This document shows positions 32,188 to 40,955 of a DNA stretch of 45,259 nt, piece after piece. Positions within the stretch are counted from its first letter, which is position 1. Each line of letters begins with the position of its first letter. The notes below the pieces were generated by a model. That model saw only the letters and a list, made by a program, of their open reading frames with translations, searched no databases and was not told the origin of the DNA. A program made the translations under genes and the position numbers. The DNA is from Alicyclobacillus tolerans (GTDB lineage Bacteria > Bacillota > Bacilli > Alicyclobacillales > Alicyclobacillaceae). The stretch covers positions 1-45,259 of the forward strand of contig NZ_JAJFNK010000041.1 in NCBI RefSeq assembly GCF_021739485.1, written 5' to 3'.

Positions 32188-33879
32188 CTAAGGTTCGACA
32201 TCGGTGACAGCGCCTTTGGAAGCCGAAGAGACTAATCGAGCGTACTTTCCGAGTACTCCGGAGGTAAATTTAAGTGGTGGTTGAGTCCACATTTTCGCTC
32301 TGGAGTCCAATTCCTCGTTTGAAACTTCAAAACGAATTTCTTGCGTCTCACTATCGATGGTAACGCGGTCTCCATTTCGCAAAAGAGCAATGGGTCCACC
32401 TACTTGCGCTTCAGGAGAAACGTGTCCAACCACGAAGCCATGTGAACCCCCAGAAAATCTCCCATCTGTAATCAAGGCTACTTCTCCACCCAGTCCCTTT
32501 CCAACGATCAACGCGGTCACGGAGAGCATCTCTGGCATTCCCGGGCCTCCTTTGGGCCCCGCATATCGAATGACTACGACATCACCTTTACGGATTTCAT
32601 CCCTCGTAATGGCCTCTGTTGCTTCTTTTTCACTGTCAAAAACACGTGCTGGACCAGAAAAACGCAGATTTTTTAAACCCGACATTTTTGCGACTGCACC
32701 TTCTGGAGCCAGATTGCCTCTTAGTACAACGAGTGGACCGTTGGGTTTTAGCGGATTGTCAAGCGGTCGAATGATTTCTTGGCCCACTTTGAGGGCTTCG
32801 GCCTCCATCAAATTTTCAGCTATTGTCTTTCCTGTAATAGTGAGGCAATCGCCGTGGAGAAGTCCACGGTCATAGAGTAGTTTCATGACACCGGGGATTC
32901 CACCAATTTCGCTGAGGTCTTTCATGGAATAGGTGCCGCTTGGCTTTAAATCGGCCAAGTGGGGAACCCGTTTGCGGATCTGTTCGAAATCATCCATGGA
33001 CAAGTCCACTTGAACCGAGTGGGCTATCGCCATCAAGTGCAGGAAGGCATTTGTCGACCCGCCGAGAGCCATGATGAGAGTAATTGCATTCTCAAACGCC
33101 TTCTTTGTCATGATATCCCGTGGCAATATATTCTTTTCAAGAAGTTGCAGTACCAGTTTCCCTGATTCTGCGCATTCAATAACCTTCTTCGGTGATACGG
33201 CTGGCGTAGAAGATGATCCCGGTAAGCTCATCCCCATGGCTTCAGCAGCCGCTGCCATCGTATTGGCTGTATACATTCCGCCGCATGACCCAGGACCAGG
33301 GCAAACGTGGCATTCGATACGGTGCAATTCTTTGTCGTCAATGTTCCCGGCGTGATACTGTCCCACGGCTTCAAATGCGGTGACGATATCGACTTCTTTG
33401 CCGTCTAACACTCCGGGTTCTATGGTGCCCCCATAAAGATAGACCGATGGCAGATTCATTCTCCCAATTGCCATCAAGCAGGCAGGTGTGTTCTTATCGC
33501 ATCCGCCAATCGCCACCAAGCCGTCAAAGCGTTCCGCACTCGTTACAATTTCGATCGAGTCGGCAATAATTTCCCGGCTAGGAAGCGAGTAGAACATCCC
33601 CTCATGTCCCATCGAAATTCCGTCAGAAACGGTGATGGTGTTGAATATTAGTGGAGCTCCGCCCTGTAACTGAACGCCGTGTTTCGCTTCCTTGGCAAGA
33701 TTGTCGATATGCATATTGCAAGGAGTTACCTCACTCCACGTGCTCGCAATACCAATCATAGGTTTTAAGAAATCCTCATCGGTAAAACCAACGGCCCGCA
33801 GCATAGCACGATTTGGTGCCCGATTGACTCCTTCACTGATTGCCTTACTGCGTGTTCGTAAATCTCTTGTATGTGACAT
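32188..33879 (-). CDS. ilvD: Dihydroxy-acid dehydratase
   Basis: A 563-residue enzyme for the dehydration of 2,3-dihydroxy-isovalerate and -methylvalerate in valine, isoleucine and pantothenate synthesis. Iron-sulfur ligand regions are GGCDKNTPAC and CHVCPGPGSCGGMYTANTMAA; the phosphate/substrate part holds ALGGSTNAFLHLMAIAH and the C-terminal domain GRFSGGSHGFVVGHVSPEA. Length is normal. No other ilv or leu gene is in the window, so this is a lone copy. ATG 33879 chosen with GGGGTG ahead. A palindrome (33942-33959) sits in the upstream region. Confidence 0.95.
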   Translation of the reverse strand: MSHTRDLRTRSKAISEGVNRAPNRAMLRAVGFTDEDFLKPMIGIASTWSEVTPCNMHIDNLAKEAKHGVQLQGGAPLIFNTITVSDGISMGHEGMFYSLPSREIIADSIEIVTSAERFDGLVAIGGCDKNTPACLMAIGRMNLPSVYLYGGTIEPGVLDGKEVDIVTAFEAVGQYHAGNIDDKELHRIECHVCPGPGSCGGMYTANTMAAAAEAMGMSLPGSSSTPAVSPKKVIECAESGKLVLQLLEKNILPRDIMTKKAFENAITLIMALGGSTNAFLHLMAIAHSVQVDLSMDDFEQIRKRVPHLADLKPSGTYSMKDLSEIGGIPGVMKLLYDRGLLHGDCLTITGKTIAENLMEAEALKVGQEIIRPLDNPLKPNGPLVVLRGNLAPEGAVAKMSGLKNLRFSGPARVFDSEKEATEAITRDEIRKGDVVVIRYAGPKGGPGMPEMLSVTALIVGKGLGGEVALITDGRFSGGSHGFVVGHVSPEAQVGGPIALLRNGDRVTIDSETQEIRFEVSNEELDSRAKMWTQPPLKFTSGVLGKYARLVSSASKGAVTDVEP

Positions 33880-33941
33880 TTTGTACACCCCAATAGAAGT
33901 AAGATTAATGGGTTCAGTCTATCGCTTCTAAATATTTAATT

Positions 33942-33959
33942 TTGTGTAATATATCACAA
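33942..33959 (-). promoter_or_regulatory. Palindrome upstream of ilvD
   Basis: TTGTGTAATATATCACAA reads as TTGTG-N8-CACAA, and as TGTGT-N6-TCACA it misses the TGTGA-N6-TCACA Crp/Fnr consensus by one base. It is about 60-80 bases upstream of the ATG with AT-rich -10 candidates (AATATT) next to it. The regulator is unknown; a Crp/Fnr-family protein is a possibility given the other two boxes. Confidence 0.4.
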
Positions 33960-34285
33960 AGTGAGATTGTGTTATGTGGGTTTACAAAGAAGGACTTCTG
34001 ACCCCAATGTGTCTCGTTCTCGAACGCCCCCATTTGCGCAGTAACAAGCGGGAAGATTCAAACCAAATTTCTAAGAGAATTCGTTTGCAGTACCACGATG
34101 ATTGTTGGAAACTCTAAAAGCGTTCAAGCAGGGGGAATACGGGAGTTATCTGTTTCTCCATCGATTTGTGCCTGCGGCAGGAAATTCGAAGATGTACACC
34201 CTAGAGGTTTGAAACAGATGCCGTGCTCCTCGCTTTGCTCTTCCGCGCGGCAGCACCCGCTTCGCGGGTTCCTCAATTTTCAATG

Positions 34286-34345
34286 GCCTCTCCAAAAGGC
34301 GAAGGGCCCCACCTATTGGTGGGACCCTTCTCTTTTGGTGGAGGC
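34286..34345. repeat. 60-base imperfect inverted repeat with terminator core
   Basis: Two 28-base arms, the left starting GCCTC and the right ending GAGGC, pair with about four mismatches or bulges around a TATT loop. The core AAGGGCCCCACC / GGTGGGACCCTT plus CTCTTTT is a terminator-like hairpin on the plus strand. It lies in a 706-base gap (33880-34585) that has no gene I can support; overlapping ORFs there (34098-34373) are byproducts of the repeat-rich, GC-rich sequence. Confidence 0.55.
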
Positions 34346-34410
34346 GAAGCTTCACCCTTAAAAAACCTGTCAATTACGTCTGAGATTAAGTACCGCAAGT
34401 AATGTAATCC

Positions 34411-34453
34411 GTACGAGGAGACAAGCATTTAGACTTCCGTTGTCTCCTCGTAC
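34411..34453 (-). terminator. Perfect 14-bp hairpin downstream of the MFS gene
   Basis: GTACGAGGAGACAA (34411-34424) pairs with TTGTCTCCTCGTAC (34440-34453) without mismatch around a 15-base loop. It is ~130 bases after the MFS stop codon. There is no strong U-tract, so factor-independent termination is not certain; an RNA-stabilising role is an alternative. Confidence 0.45.
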
Positions 34454-34585
34454 AAATTTGACAACCATCTCCAACGAAAAAACACGCATAGCTCCAATTA
34501 CCTTCAGCAACGATCAGCGTGGAATGGCTCCAGTATAAAAAGCCTAGTGGAGATAATTCGTTTATGTCCGCCGCCCATTCCCGTC

Positions 34586-36103
34586 CTATGACGACATCTC
34601 ACTCACGTTTCCAACAAGCGTACTTTTCTTGCTTCGATCCGTTGGAATCCAAAGAACCAAAAGTACGAGCGCTATAGAAAGGGCAAATCCAACAACGAAA
34701 ACATCGTGTAAAGCGTTACTCAAGATGTGTACAAACTCGTTTCGCATTGAGGCTGACAAAGAATCTCTTTCTTTCGTATAGAGCAGGGCGCCAGTAATAC
34801 TGGATGAGCTATCCGATCCGGTGGAACTTGCAGCTTTCGTCAACTGATGATTCAGGATGGCTCCCATCAACGCCACCCCTATCGAACCCCCGATTGTCCG
34901 GAAAAATTGACTCGAACCCGTCACAGCACCTCGGATATTCCATGGCACTGCCCCCTGACAGACAATAAGCAACCCCGTTAATGACAACCCAAGACCTACA
35001 CCTATCAGAAAAAGCGCACCATCAATGGTCAGTTGTCCAGTATTCGTAGCTATGGCAAGAATTGCGGATCCTCCTGCAATAAATAAGCCACCAATGATAC
35101 CAATAATGCGAAAACCGATACGCAAGAGAATAGGACCTACCACGAGTGCTGCAATTGGCCAACCAATCAGCATTGGCGTGATCGCTCGACCAGCAAGAGT
35201 GGGTGATCCGCCCTCTACTCCCTGCACATATAGGGGCAGGTACGAGATTAAACCAAACATTACTGCTCCTGCAAACAAATTCACACCATTCGATACGACA
35301 AGCAGGCGATGTTGAAACAAGACGCCTGGAAGCACGGGTTCTGATGCGCGTCGTTCCCACCATGCAAACGCGATCAGGCAGGCGAAAGAAAGAATTAAGA
35401 GCAAGATAGCTTCTGGAGAAACTAGGTTGCTGGAATTTTGCACAAGTGCGAGCAAAAGTACGGTAACGCCTCCAGAAAGGAGGATAGTCCCAAGCCAATC
35501 AAGGCGGTGCTTAGTAACACTGAAATTTTCTTTAAAGGACAATACAAGAACTATCATAACAATTATTCCGATGGGTACATTCAAGTAGAATACAATCCTC
35601 CAGTTAAAGTATTCTACAATGATAGCCCCAAGCAAGGGCCCTACGACCGCAGAGATACCCCATACCGCCGAAAAGAATCCCTGGATTTTTGCACGTTGTT
35701 CCATAGTAAATACATCCCCAACGATCGTTAACGCGACCGGTAGCACACCGGCTGCACCAAGTCCTTGCACTGCTCGGAACACAATTAATTGGGGCATATT
35801 ACCAGACATTCCACACAAGAGTGAACCGATCGTAAAAATACCTGCTCCGATAAGAAACATGCGCTTACGTCCATACATATCAGCCAATTTCGAAAAAACA
35901 GGAACGGGAACTGTTGATGTAAGTAAATAGGCAGAAAATACCCAACTATAATTTGTCAGTCCATGCAAGGTATTGATAATACTAGGCATGGCTGTACCAA
36001 CAATTGTCATGTCGAGCGCGGCAAGCATCATGGCCATCATGACTGTGACAATGATCCAAACTTTCGACAATGTATCCTTGTTTTGCTTGTTGGCGTTCGG
36101 CAA
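34586..36103 (-). CDS. MFS exporter, DHA2 (EmrB/QacA) type
   Basis: A 505-residue drug:proton antiporter-like protein with about fourteen hydrophobic segments. Early LDMTIVGTAMPSI is the DHA2 motif D1; KLADMYGRKRMFLIG is motif A; later ALVVGPILLRIGFRIIG and SQFFRTIGGSIGVALMGAI match the second half. Such pumps export drugs, dyes or organic electrophiles. TTG at 36103 with AAAGGGGTG ahead. Its leader contains a six-codon ORF (36164-36144). It ends an SDR-MFS block next to the electrophile-detoxification genes. Confidence 0.9.
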   Translation of the reverse strand: MPNANKQNKDTLSKVWIIVTVMMAMMLAALDMTIVGTAMPSIINTLHGLTNYSWVFSAYLLTSTVPVPVFSKLADMYGRKRMFLIGAGIFTIGSLLCGMSGNMPQLIVFRAVQGLGAAGVLPVALTIVGDVFTMEQRAKIQGFFSAVWGISAVVGPLLGAIIVEYFNWRIVFYLNVPIGIIVMIVLVLSFKENFSVTKHRLDWLGTILLSGGVTVLLLALVQNSSNLVSPEAILLLILSFACLIAFAWWERRASEPVLPGVLFQHRLLVVSNGVNLFAGAVMFGLISYLPLYVQGVEGGSPTLAGRAITPMLIGWPIAALVVGPILLRIGFRIIGIIGGLFIAGGSAILAIATNTGQLTIDGALFLIGVGLGLSLTGLLIVCQGAVPWNIRGAVTGSSQFFRTIGGSIGVALMGAILNHQLTKAASSTGSDSSSSITGALLYTKERDSLSASMRNEFVHILSNALHDVFVVGFALSIALVLLVLWIPTDRSKKSTLVGNVSEMSS

Positions 36104-36143
36104 TGCAAGTCACCCCTTTGTATCAATAAATCGTCATGGAGGA

Positions 36144-36164
36144 TCAGATGCTTTGAGTCCTCAT
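36144..36164 (-). other. Possible six-codon leader ORF upstream of the MFS gene
   Basis: TAGGGAG six bases ahead of ATG AGG ACT CAA AGC ATC TGA gives a translatable peptide MRTQSI. Flanking segments CAGATG/CATCTG and GAGGA/TCCTC can form alternative hairpins. This resembles leader-peptide arrangements of inducible resistance genes, but short ORFs arise easily by chance. Confidence 0.22.
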
Positions 36165-36226
36165 ATATACTCCCTACACCTCTATCATCTGCACAAGTAT
36201 GCCAGCTTTGTCCGAAATCCTATCTA

Positions 36227-36967
36227 TTATGACGGCTGAGTAGTTGGTCGTATTAGTATTTCATTGACGGACACGCGCTCCGGTTGGTCAATCGCATAGA
36301 GGATTGCGTTTGCAATATCGTCTGATTGCAATGCCTGCCTTGCACCCCGAGATTTCAACGCAGATAACGCGTCTTCGTCGGTAATCGTCGTTAGCAACTC
36401 CGTTTCCACCAGACCGGGCGAGATAATTGTCGCACGAATATTAGAGGTCGGTGACAACTCCATGCGGAGACCCTCGGTAATCGCTCGGACTGCGAACTTA
36501 GTTCCACTGTACACTGCCCCAGCCATACCGACACGATGCCCCGCAACAGACGAGACATTAATGATATGTCCACTCTTTTGTTGTTCCATGATGGGCACAA
36601 CAGTCGCAATACCATAGAGAACACCTTTGATATTCACGTCTATCATTCGATCCCACTCATCAACCTTACGTTTATTTAGGAAAGAAAGTGGCATAAGTCC
36701 CGCATTGTTTACCCAGACATCAATTGTGCCGTATGTTTGCACTGCAAAGTCCGCCAAAGCCTGAACATCTTCGATTGATACCACATCTGCGCTGAAATAG
36801 CTTGCCGTTCTACCCGCTGCCGTAATTTGATCGACAGTTTCTTTTAGCCGCTCCACCCGACGTGCGGACAACACAACCTTCGCTCCTGCTTGTGCCAGAC
36901 GAGTCGCTGTAGCTTGTCCGATACCACTACTGGCCCCCGTGATGACAACCACCTTGTTTTCAACCAA
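36227..36967 (-). CDS. SDR family oxidoreductase (YdfG-like)
   Basis: A 246-residue classical SDR: VVVITGASSGIGQATATRL (TGxxxGIG), WVNNAGLMPLSFL (NNAG), YSGTKFAV (YxxxK) and ISPGLVETEL. The end VSVNEILIRPTTQ is typical of the YdfG/serine 3-dehydrogenase-like SDR group, which reduces carbonyls. TTG at 36967 is chosen: GGGG nine bases ahead, and it gives the family's usual N-terminus (KVVVITG). It lies 123 bases upstream of the MFS gene on the same strand. Confidence 0.9.
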   Translation of the reverse strand: MVENKVVVITGASSGIGQATATRLAQAGAKVVLSARRVERLKETVDQITAAGRTASYFSADVVSIEDVQALADFAVQTYGTIDVWVNNAGLMPLSFLNKRKVDEWDRMIDVNIKGVLYGIATVVPIMEQQKSGHIINVSSVAGHRVGMAGAVYSGTKFAVRAITEGLRMELSPTSNIRATIISPGLVETELLTTITDEDALSALKSRGARQALQSDDIANAILYAIDQPERVSVNEILIRPTTQPS

Positions 36968-37032
36968 TTTTAATAACCCCTTTACCACTTTCAGGTTTAA
37001 CAAATGGTTCTCACATGAGCAAGTTCACTGAG

Positions 37033-37066
37033 AATCAACCGCTACCTGGAGAAGCAGCGGTTGATT
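37033..37066 (-). terminator. Hairpin after the flavodoxin-like gene
   Basis: AATCAACCGCT (37033-37043) pairs perfectly with AGCGGTTGATT (37056-37066), seven bases after the stop codon at 37074. The minus-strand T-run is poor (GATTCTC), so strength is uncertain. Confidence 0.6.
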
Positions 37067-37073
37067 TTGCAAT

Positions 37074-37631
37074 TTAGGCATGTACTATTTCGGCTGTCAT
37101 TTTCGTTGCCACTTCGGCTACCGACCGACCATACTCTCGAGCAATCTTTAACTCTGCTTCAGAAGGGCGATTCATTGGTACATCTTTGGATGATTCAACC
37201 GGTATTACTGCTGTCGCACCATAAGGATTTCCATACACTGCTCTATCTTCATTGAACTGACCTGTATTCGAAACGATAATCATTCCATGGTGTTGCATCG
37301 GTGTTTGAAGCGCTCTACAAATATTCTCTACACCACCGTGGTGCGTTGAGGTTGTTGCATATACACCGCCAACTTTGCCCTGAAGATTACCGAAGAACCA
37401 TAACTGTCCTAGTTTGGACAAGAAGTTCGACATCTTTGGATTCGGTTCACCAAACACACCCGAAGAACCCCAGATAATGGCATCGGCAGATATTAGTTCA
37501 TCGGGTTGCGTATCATCCACAGACTTGAAAATAACCTCCGCTCCAGAAACCTCTTTCGCTCCCTCTGCAATGGCTTCACCGAGTGTGATGGTATGTCCAT
37601 ACATACTTGCGTGCAATACATATACTTTCAT
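37074..37631 (-). CDS. Flavodoxin-fold NAD(P)H:quinone oxidoreductase (WrbA-like)
   Basis: A 185-residue FMN protein. YVLHASMYGHTITLGEAIAEG is the phosphate-binding loop; ADAIIWGSSGVFGEPNPKMSNFL and GKVGGVYATTSTHHGGVEN are the WrbA-type FMN contacts (G-S-P-T-[RHY]-[FY]-G and T...HGG). WrbA-type enzymes reduce quinones by two electrons, avoiding semiquinones. This fits the detoxification genes around it. The ATG at 37631 is preceded by GAGGAGAAC. Confidence 0.85.
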   Translation of the reverse strand: MKVYVLHASMYGHTITLGEAIAEGAKEVSGAEVIFKSVDDTQPDELISADAIIWGSSGVFGEPNPKMSNFLSKLGQLWFFGNLQGKVGGVYATTSTHHGGVENICRALQTPMQHHGMIIVSNTGQFNEDRAVYGNPYGATAVIPVESSKDVPMNRPSEAELKIAREYGRSVAEVATKMTAEIVHA

Positions 37632-37759
37632 CAACAAGTTCTCCTCTCGTCAGAACGTAATTTCAACATGTGGAATTTTCCCGAGACAAAATTCCCAGCC
37701 CACATAAGGCTGGTCAAGACTAACAAAAGATAGTATTTCATGATATGCTCCGTTGTCCG

Positions 37760-38041
37760 TTACTCAAAAAACTGAATGAGCAGCTCACTAATATTGGGAC
37801 GAAAATACTCTTTGGAGAAACTGACGTGACTTTCATGCACCAGATATTCGTCATGTGCCTGCATCGATTCGAAATCGACAGTAATCAAATACCGATATTG
37901 AATCTCACCTTGCTCGACAGCTCGCCGAAAAGTAACATTTTCGGCTCCAGGCACACGGGCCAACAATTCCATGGTCTTGTCACAAATCAAACTTTCCTTA
38001 GATGGGTCACTCAAATTGAACAGCAATATCTTATGAATCAA
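37760..38041 (-). CDS. Dabb (stress-responsive A/B barrel) family protein
   Basis: A 93-residue protein of the dimeric alpha-beta barrel class: IHKILLFNLSDPSKE, then LLARVPGAENVTFRRAVE, RYLITVDFESMQAHDEYLVHESHVSF (the H-x-x-H/YxxHPxHxxF-like Dabb motif) and a final YFRPNISELLIQFFE. The family is linked to stress responses and some ring-forming enzymes, and its biochemical role is often unknown. I choose TTG at 38041, GGAGGCGAGG ahead; the longer frame starts inside the preceding gene's region. Confidence 0.82.
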   Translation of the reverse strand: MIHKILLFNLSDPSKESLICDKTMELLARVPGAENVTFRRAVEQGEIQYRYLITVDFESMQAHDEYLVHESHVSFSKEYFRPNISELLIQFFE

Positions 38042-38083
38042 GACCTCGCCTCCTGTCGTCACCACATAGATAACAGAGTCCCG

Positions 38084-38752
38084 TTATCGGTTTTGCAGTG
38101 CCTTGAACAATTCCTGCCCCATAAGTTCCGATGAAAATGGATCACGACTTGTGACGATTTGTTTGTTGCCCCAAATGGCAAACGCCTTCTGCTCCAATTC
38201 TGGCACGTAGTCCGCAATCTTGCGTAACTCTTGTTCGAGGCTGTATGGCAAATACGGAAGTACGTCTTCTGGCTCCCAGACATCTGGATAGCCTGTTACT
38301 TTCAGCCCATCCACGATACTCTTTCCATCCGGTCGTGTTGTGTAACCCAGAACAGAAGGACCGTGACATTCCGCAGCAATGATTCCCCCACGGTCGTACA
38401 CCGCATTGATGGTTCTGTGTAAATCGTCGTTCTTTGCCAAGTCAAACATGGCCCCATGTCCGCCCACAATGAGAATGACATCGTAGTCGGCTGGGTTTAC
38501 CTCACTCAACTTCTTTGTATCATCCGCACGACCCGACTCGTACAGCGCCTTGTACGTCCCCTTCGGATCGTATTCTGGAAGAATGCTTCGCTCATCCAGC
38601 TCCGGTTTACCACCTTGGGGTGAGGCCAAATCAACAACGTGACCCGCCTTTTCCAGTGCCTCAAGGGGAGCAAACAATTCCTCTCCCCACCAACCAGTAT
38701 GATAATCGCTGTCTTTATATCCGCTTGATACGACTGCCAAAACTTTTGCCAC
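38084..38752 (-). CDS. DJ-1/PfpI family protein (type 1 glutamine amidotransferase-like, Hsp31-like)
   Basis: A 222-residue DJ-1/PfpI protein. The conserved acid lies in HTGWWGEELFAPLEAL; the nucleophile elbow is AAECHGPSVLG with the catalytic cysteine; DVILIVGGHGAMFDLAKN is the oxyanion-loop strand. This layout matches Hsp31/YajL-type glyoxalase III or chaperone members, which remove methylglyoxal or protect proteins from electrophiles. GAGGAG precedes the ATG. It is 42 bases upstream of the Dabb gene, so the two form an operon, probably with the Old Yellow Enzyme gene 44 bases further upstream. Confidence 0.9.
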   Translation of the reverse strand: MAKVLAVVSSGYKDSDYHTGWWGEELFAPLEALEKAGHVVDLASPQGGKPELDERSILPEYDPKGTYKALYESGRADDTKKLSEVNPADYDVILIVGGHGAMFDLAKNDDLHRTINAVYDRGGIIAAECHGPSVLGYTTRPDGKSIVDGLKVTGYPDVWEPEDVLPYLPYSLEQELRKIADYVPELEQKAFAIWGNKQIVTSRDPFSSELMGQELFKALQNR

Positions 38753-38796
38753 AAAACTCCTCCTTGCGAACTTCGTCTTAGAAGCATTCTTGCGAT

Positions 38797-39900
38797 TTAT
38801 AGCTCGACATTCTTCACAACCGCAGTCGGTTGTAAAACAGACCCATCAAATGCATCCAACACTTCATTTTGAGCAACTCTGTTTGGCCAATCCTGATTTG
38901 CAAGTGCCGCTTTCCCAAGAGCAATCAAATCTGCGCGTTTGGTCAAGATCATCTTCTCGGCGTCCATTGGATCGTCTAAGTTCCCGTTTGCGATTACGAC
39001 GGTATTCCCGTATTTTTTGGCGAGTTCTGCCAGCGTGGGTCCTTCACCAAAAGCCGGTTTGTCAGCCTGGTATTCGGTCGTGTGAATGTAGTCCAGACCC
39101 GCTTGTCCTAAGCTTTTGAAAATGACCTCTGCGTCCTTTTCTCCATCTGCCCATTTGTGAGTAAAATCGTTCACTTTGCCCTGCGAGATGCGGATTCCGA
39201 CAACAAAGTCCTGACCGACTGCTCGACGTACAGCTTCGCTTATTTCCACCAATAAGCGGACTCTATTGGCCGTGGAACCGCCGTATTCGTCGGTTCGTTT
39301 ATTCATATAGTCCGTTAAAAACTGATCCAGGATGTACCCATTAGCACCGTGAATCTCAACCCCATCAAAGCCAGCCCGACGGGCACGGAGTGCAGCGTCA
39401 ACAAACCCTTGAATCACCTGTTGAATATCTTCTTTGGTTGCTTCCTTGGGAACCGAAAACGCACCACTGCCGCCATACATTTCAAGCTTTGTCCCTTTCG
39501 GCTGCACTGCGGATGGCCCAATCGCAACGTCTTGATAAATATTTCCTTGCGAAATCGCTCCAGCATGCATTAACTGAGCAAAAATTCGAGCGCCATGCCC
39601 ATGAACCGCCGCTGTGACCTTGGACCATGCCAATGCTTGATCATCATTAGCGAGGCCGGGTTGTCCAAAGTATCCTTGACTATATACTTCGTCAGGATAG
39701 ATGCCCTCCGTGATAAGGAGGCCAAATCCACCCTTCGCAAACCTGGCATAATATTTAACCATTCTATCTGTAGCCAATCCTGCTTCAGACGCACTCGTGC
39801 GAGTCATCGGTGCAAGGACAATACGATTCGACAGCTCGACATGTCCAATGCGAGTTGGCTTGAATAGTTCGGGATGTTTAGTGTGTGTTGTCGTACCCAT
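38797..39900 (-). CDS. Old Yellow Enzyme family NADH:flavin oxidoreductase
   Basis: A 367-residue FMN enzyme of the ene-reductase class. Key parts are NRIVLAPMTRTSA, LMHAGAISQG, the active-site region VEIHGANGYILDQFLTDYMNKR (H-x-x-[NH]) with TDEYGGS, and near the end VVIANGNLDDPMDAEKM and DLIALGKAALANQDWP (phosphate-binding loop). OYE enzymes reduce activated C=C bonds of quinones, enals and nitro compounds. GGGAGTGGCGTC precedes ATG 39900; the longer frame's first codons overlap the neighbour. Same strand as DJ-1 and Dabb genes downstream. Confidence 0.92.
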   Translation of the reverse strand: MGTTTHTKHPELFKPTRIGHVELSNRIVLAPMTRTSASEAGLATDRMVKYYARFAKGGFGLLITEGIYPDEVYSQGYFGQPGLANDDQALAWSKVTAAVHGHGARIFAQLMHAGAISQGNIYQDVAIGPSAVQPKGTKLEMYGGSGAFSVPKEATKEDIQQVIQGFVDAALRARRAGFDGVEIHGANGYILDQFLTDYMNKRTDEYGGSTANRVRLLVEISEAVRRAVGQDFVVGIRISQGKVNDFTHKWADGEKDAEVIFKSLGQAGLDYIHTTEYQADKPAFGEGPTLAELAKKYGNTVVIANGNLDDPMDAEKMILTKRADLIALGKAALANQDWPNRVAQNEVLDAFDGSVLQPTAVVKNVEL

Positions 39901-39935
39901 GACGCCACTCCCTATCACTGTGTTCGGTTCAAAAG

Positions 39936-40708
39936 TCACATACCAAAGTGTGTCGTTCCACCATCAACAAACAGGTTTTGCCCCGTTACGTAGCCTGCTC
40001 CGTCTGAACAGAAAAACACAACCGGTGCCACGAGTTCGTCCAGTTGTCCCAGGCGTCCCATTGGGGTACGTCTCTCCAATCCAGTACGGAACTCCTCGTT
40101 CTCCAAGGCTCTCTCATTAAGAGATGTTTTGAAAAACCATGGGCTGATGGCATTCACGGTCACCCCATGTTGAGCCCATTCATTTGCCATTTGACGGGTG
40201 AGATGGACAACACCGGCTTTGCTTGGTCCGTAAGGAGTCCCGTATGCCAAAGTCAGCTCCGAAGCGACCGAAGCGACGTTTACAATGCGTCCGTATTGTT
40301 GTTTGACCATGTGGCGTCCGACCGCCTGTGACATAAGAAATACGGATTTGAAGTTGGTGTCCGTTACTTGATCCACTCCGCTTCCGTCAACTCAAGCGCA
40401 CCATGACGTACCGACGTTCCCGCATTGTTGACCAAAATATCGATACGTCCAAATGCGTCCATTACTTTAATGACTGCTGAGACAATAGACTCCTTGTTCG
40501 TGACATCACAGGAAATACCAAGTGTCCGGCGTCCGGTATCCTGGGCAATCTCCGTCGCTGCGGTCTTGACTTGCTCCTCGGTACGGGCCGTCAATACAAC
40601 ATCAGCACCCGCATAGGCCAATCCCTCCGCTAACGCTCGGCCAATTCCCCGACCGCCGCCCGTTATCAAAGCTACCTTCCCAGTTAAATCAAAGCTTGCT
40701 TTGTACAC
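39936..40708 (-). pseudogene. SDR oxidoreductase split by a single-base frameshift
   Basis: Two overlapping frames form one classical SDR of ~255 residues. The first (40708-40364) has VALITGGGRGIGRALAEGL and DILVNNAGTS, then ends ELTEAEWIK and a stop. The second (40376-39936) continues as DQVTDTNFKSVFLMSQAVG, with YGPSKAG (YxxxK) and GYVTGQNLFVDGG. Adding one G to the GG at 40373-40374 restores EAEWDQV, exactly the usual junction. Either this gene has just lost a base or the consensus has. GAGGAGGCC precedes the first ATG. Product would be a glucose-1-dehydrogenase/FabG-like reductase. Confidence 0.85.
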
Positions 40709-40730
40709 TCAAATGGCCTCCTCATTCGTG

Positions 40731-40949
40731 TTACTGTGGGTTCGTTGTCCAAATTCCAGCTTGGTTTACGAACACACGCTCCGGTAGTTTCAAAATGGAC
40801 AAAATGAGTTCCGCTACATCTTCAGGTTGCATCATACGGTCTTCCTCACCAATCTTTAGTCCAGCTTTCACAGCTAATTCCGTATTCGACGTACTTGGAT
40901 TCACTGCAGTTATACGGATGTTATGAGGTCGAATTAAGGTTCCTAACAT
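40731..40949 (-). pseudogene. C-terminal third of another SDR gene
   Basis: 72 codons read as the last third of a FabG-like SDR: LIRPHNIRITAVNPSTSNTE, KAGLKIGEEDRMMQPEDVAE and the end LPERVFVNQAGIWTTNPQ. The nucleotide-binding and catalytic parts are missing. The fragment begins six bases after the trxA stop codon, so a deletion or recombination joined the two genes. It lies directly upstream of the frameshifted SDR on the same strand. Confidence 0.75.
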
Positions 40950-40955
40950 CGTGGC

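Noticed and set aside
34225..34270. T-box-like GGGTG-x-T-x-CCGCG on the minus strand upstream of ilvD
   Set aside because: The similarity is to a short consensus only. It is explained by a local CCCGC-TTC-GCGGG hairpin and the CCGCGCGG palindrome, the terminator-like hairpin lies on the wrong side, and no specifier-loop stem is visible.
34098..34373. Overlapping ORFs on both strands in the gap before the MFS gene
   Set aside because: They run through inverted repeats, are mutually antisense and have no start signals; composition explains the open frames.
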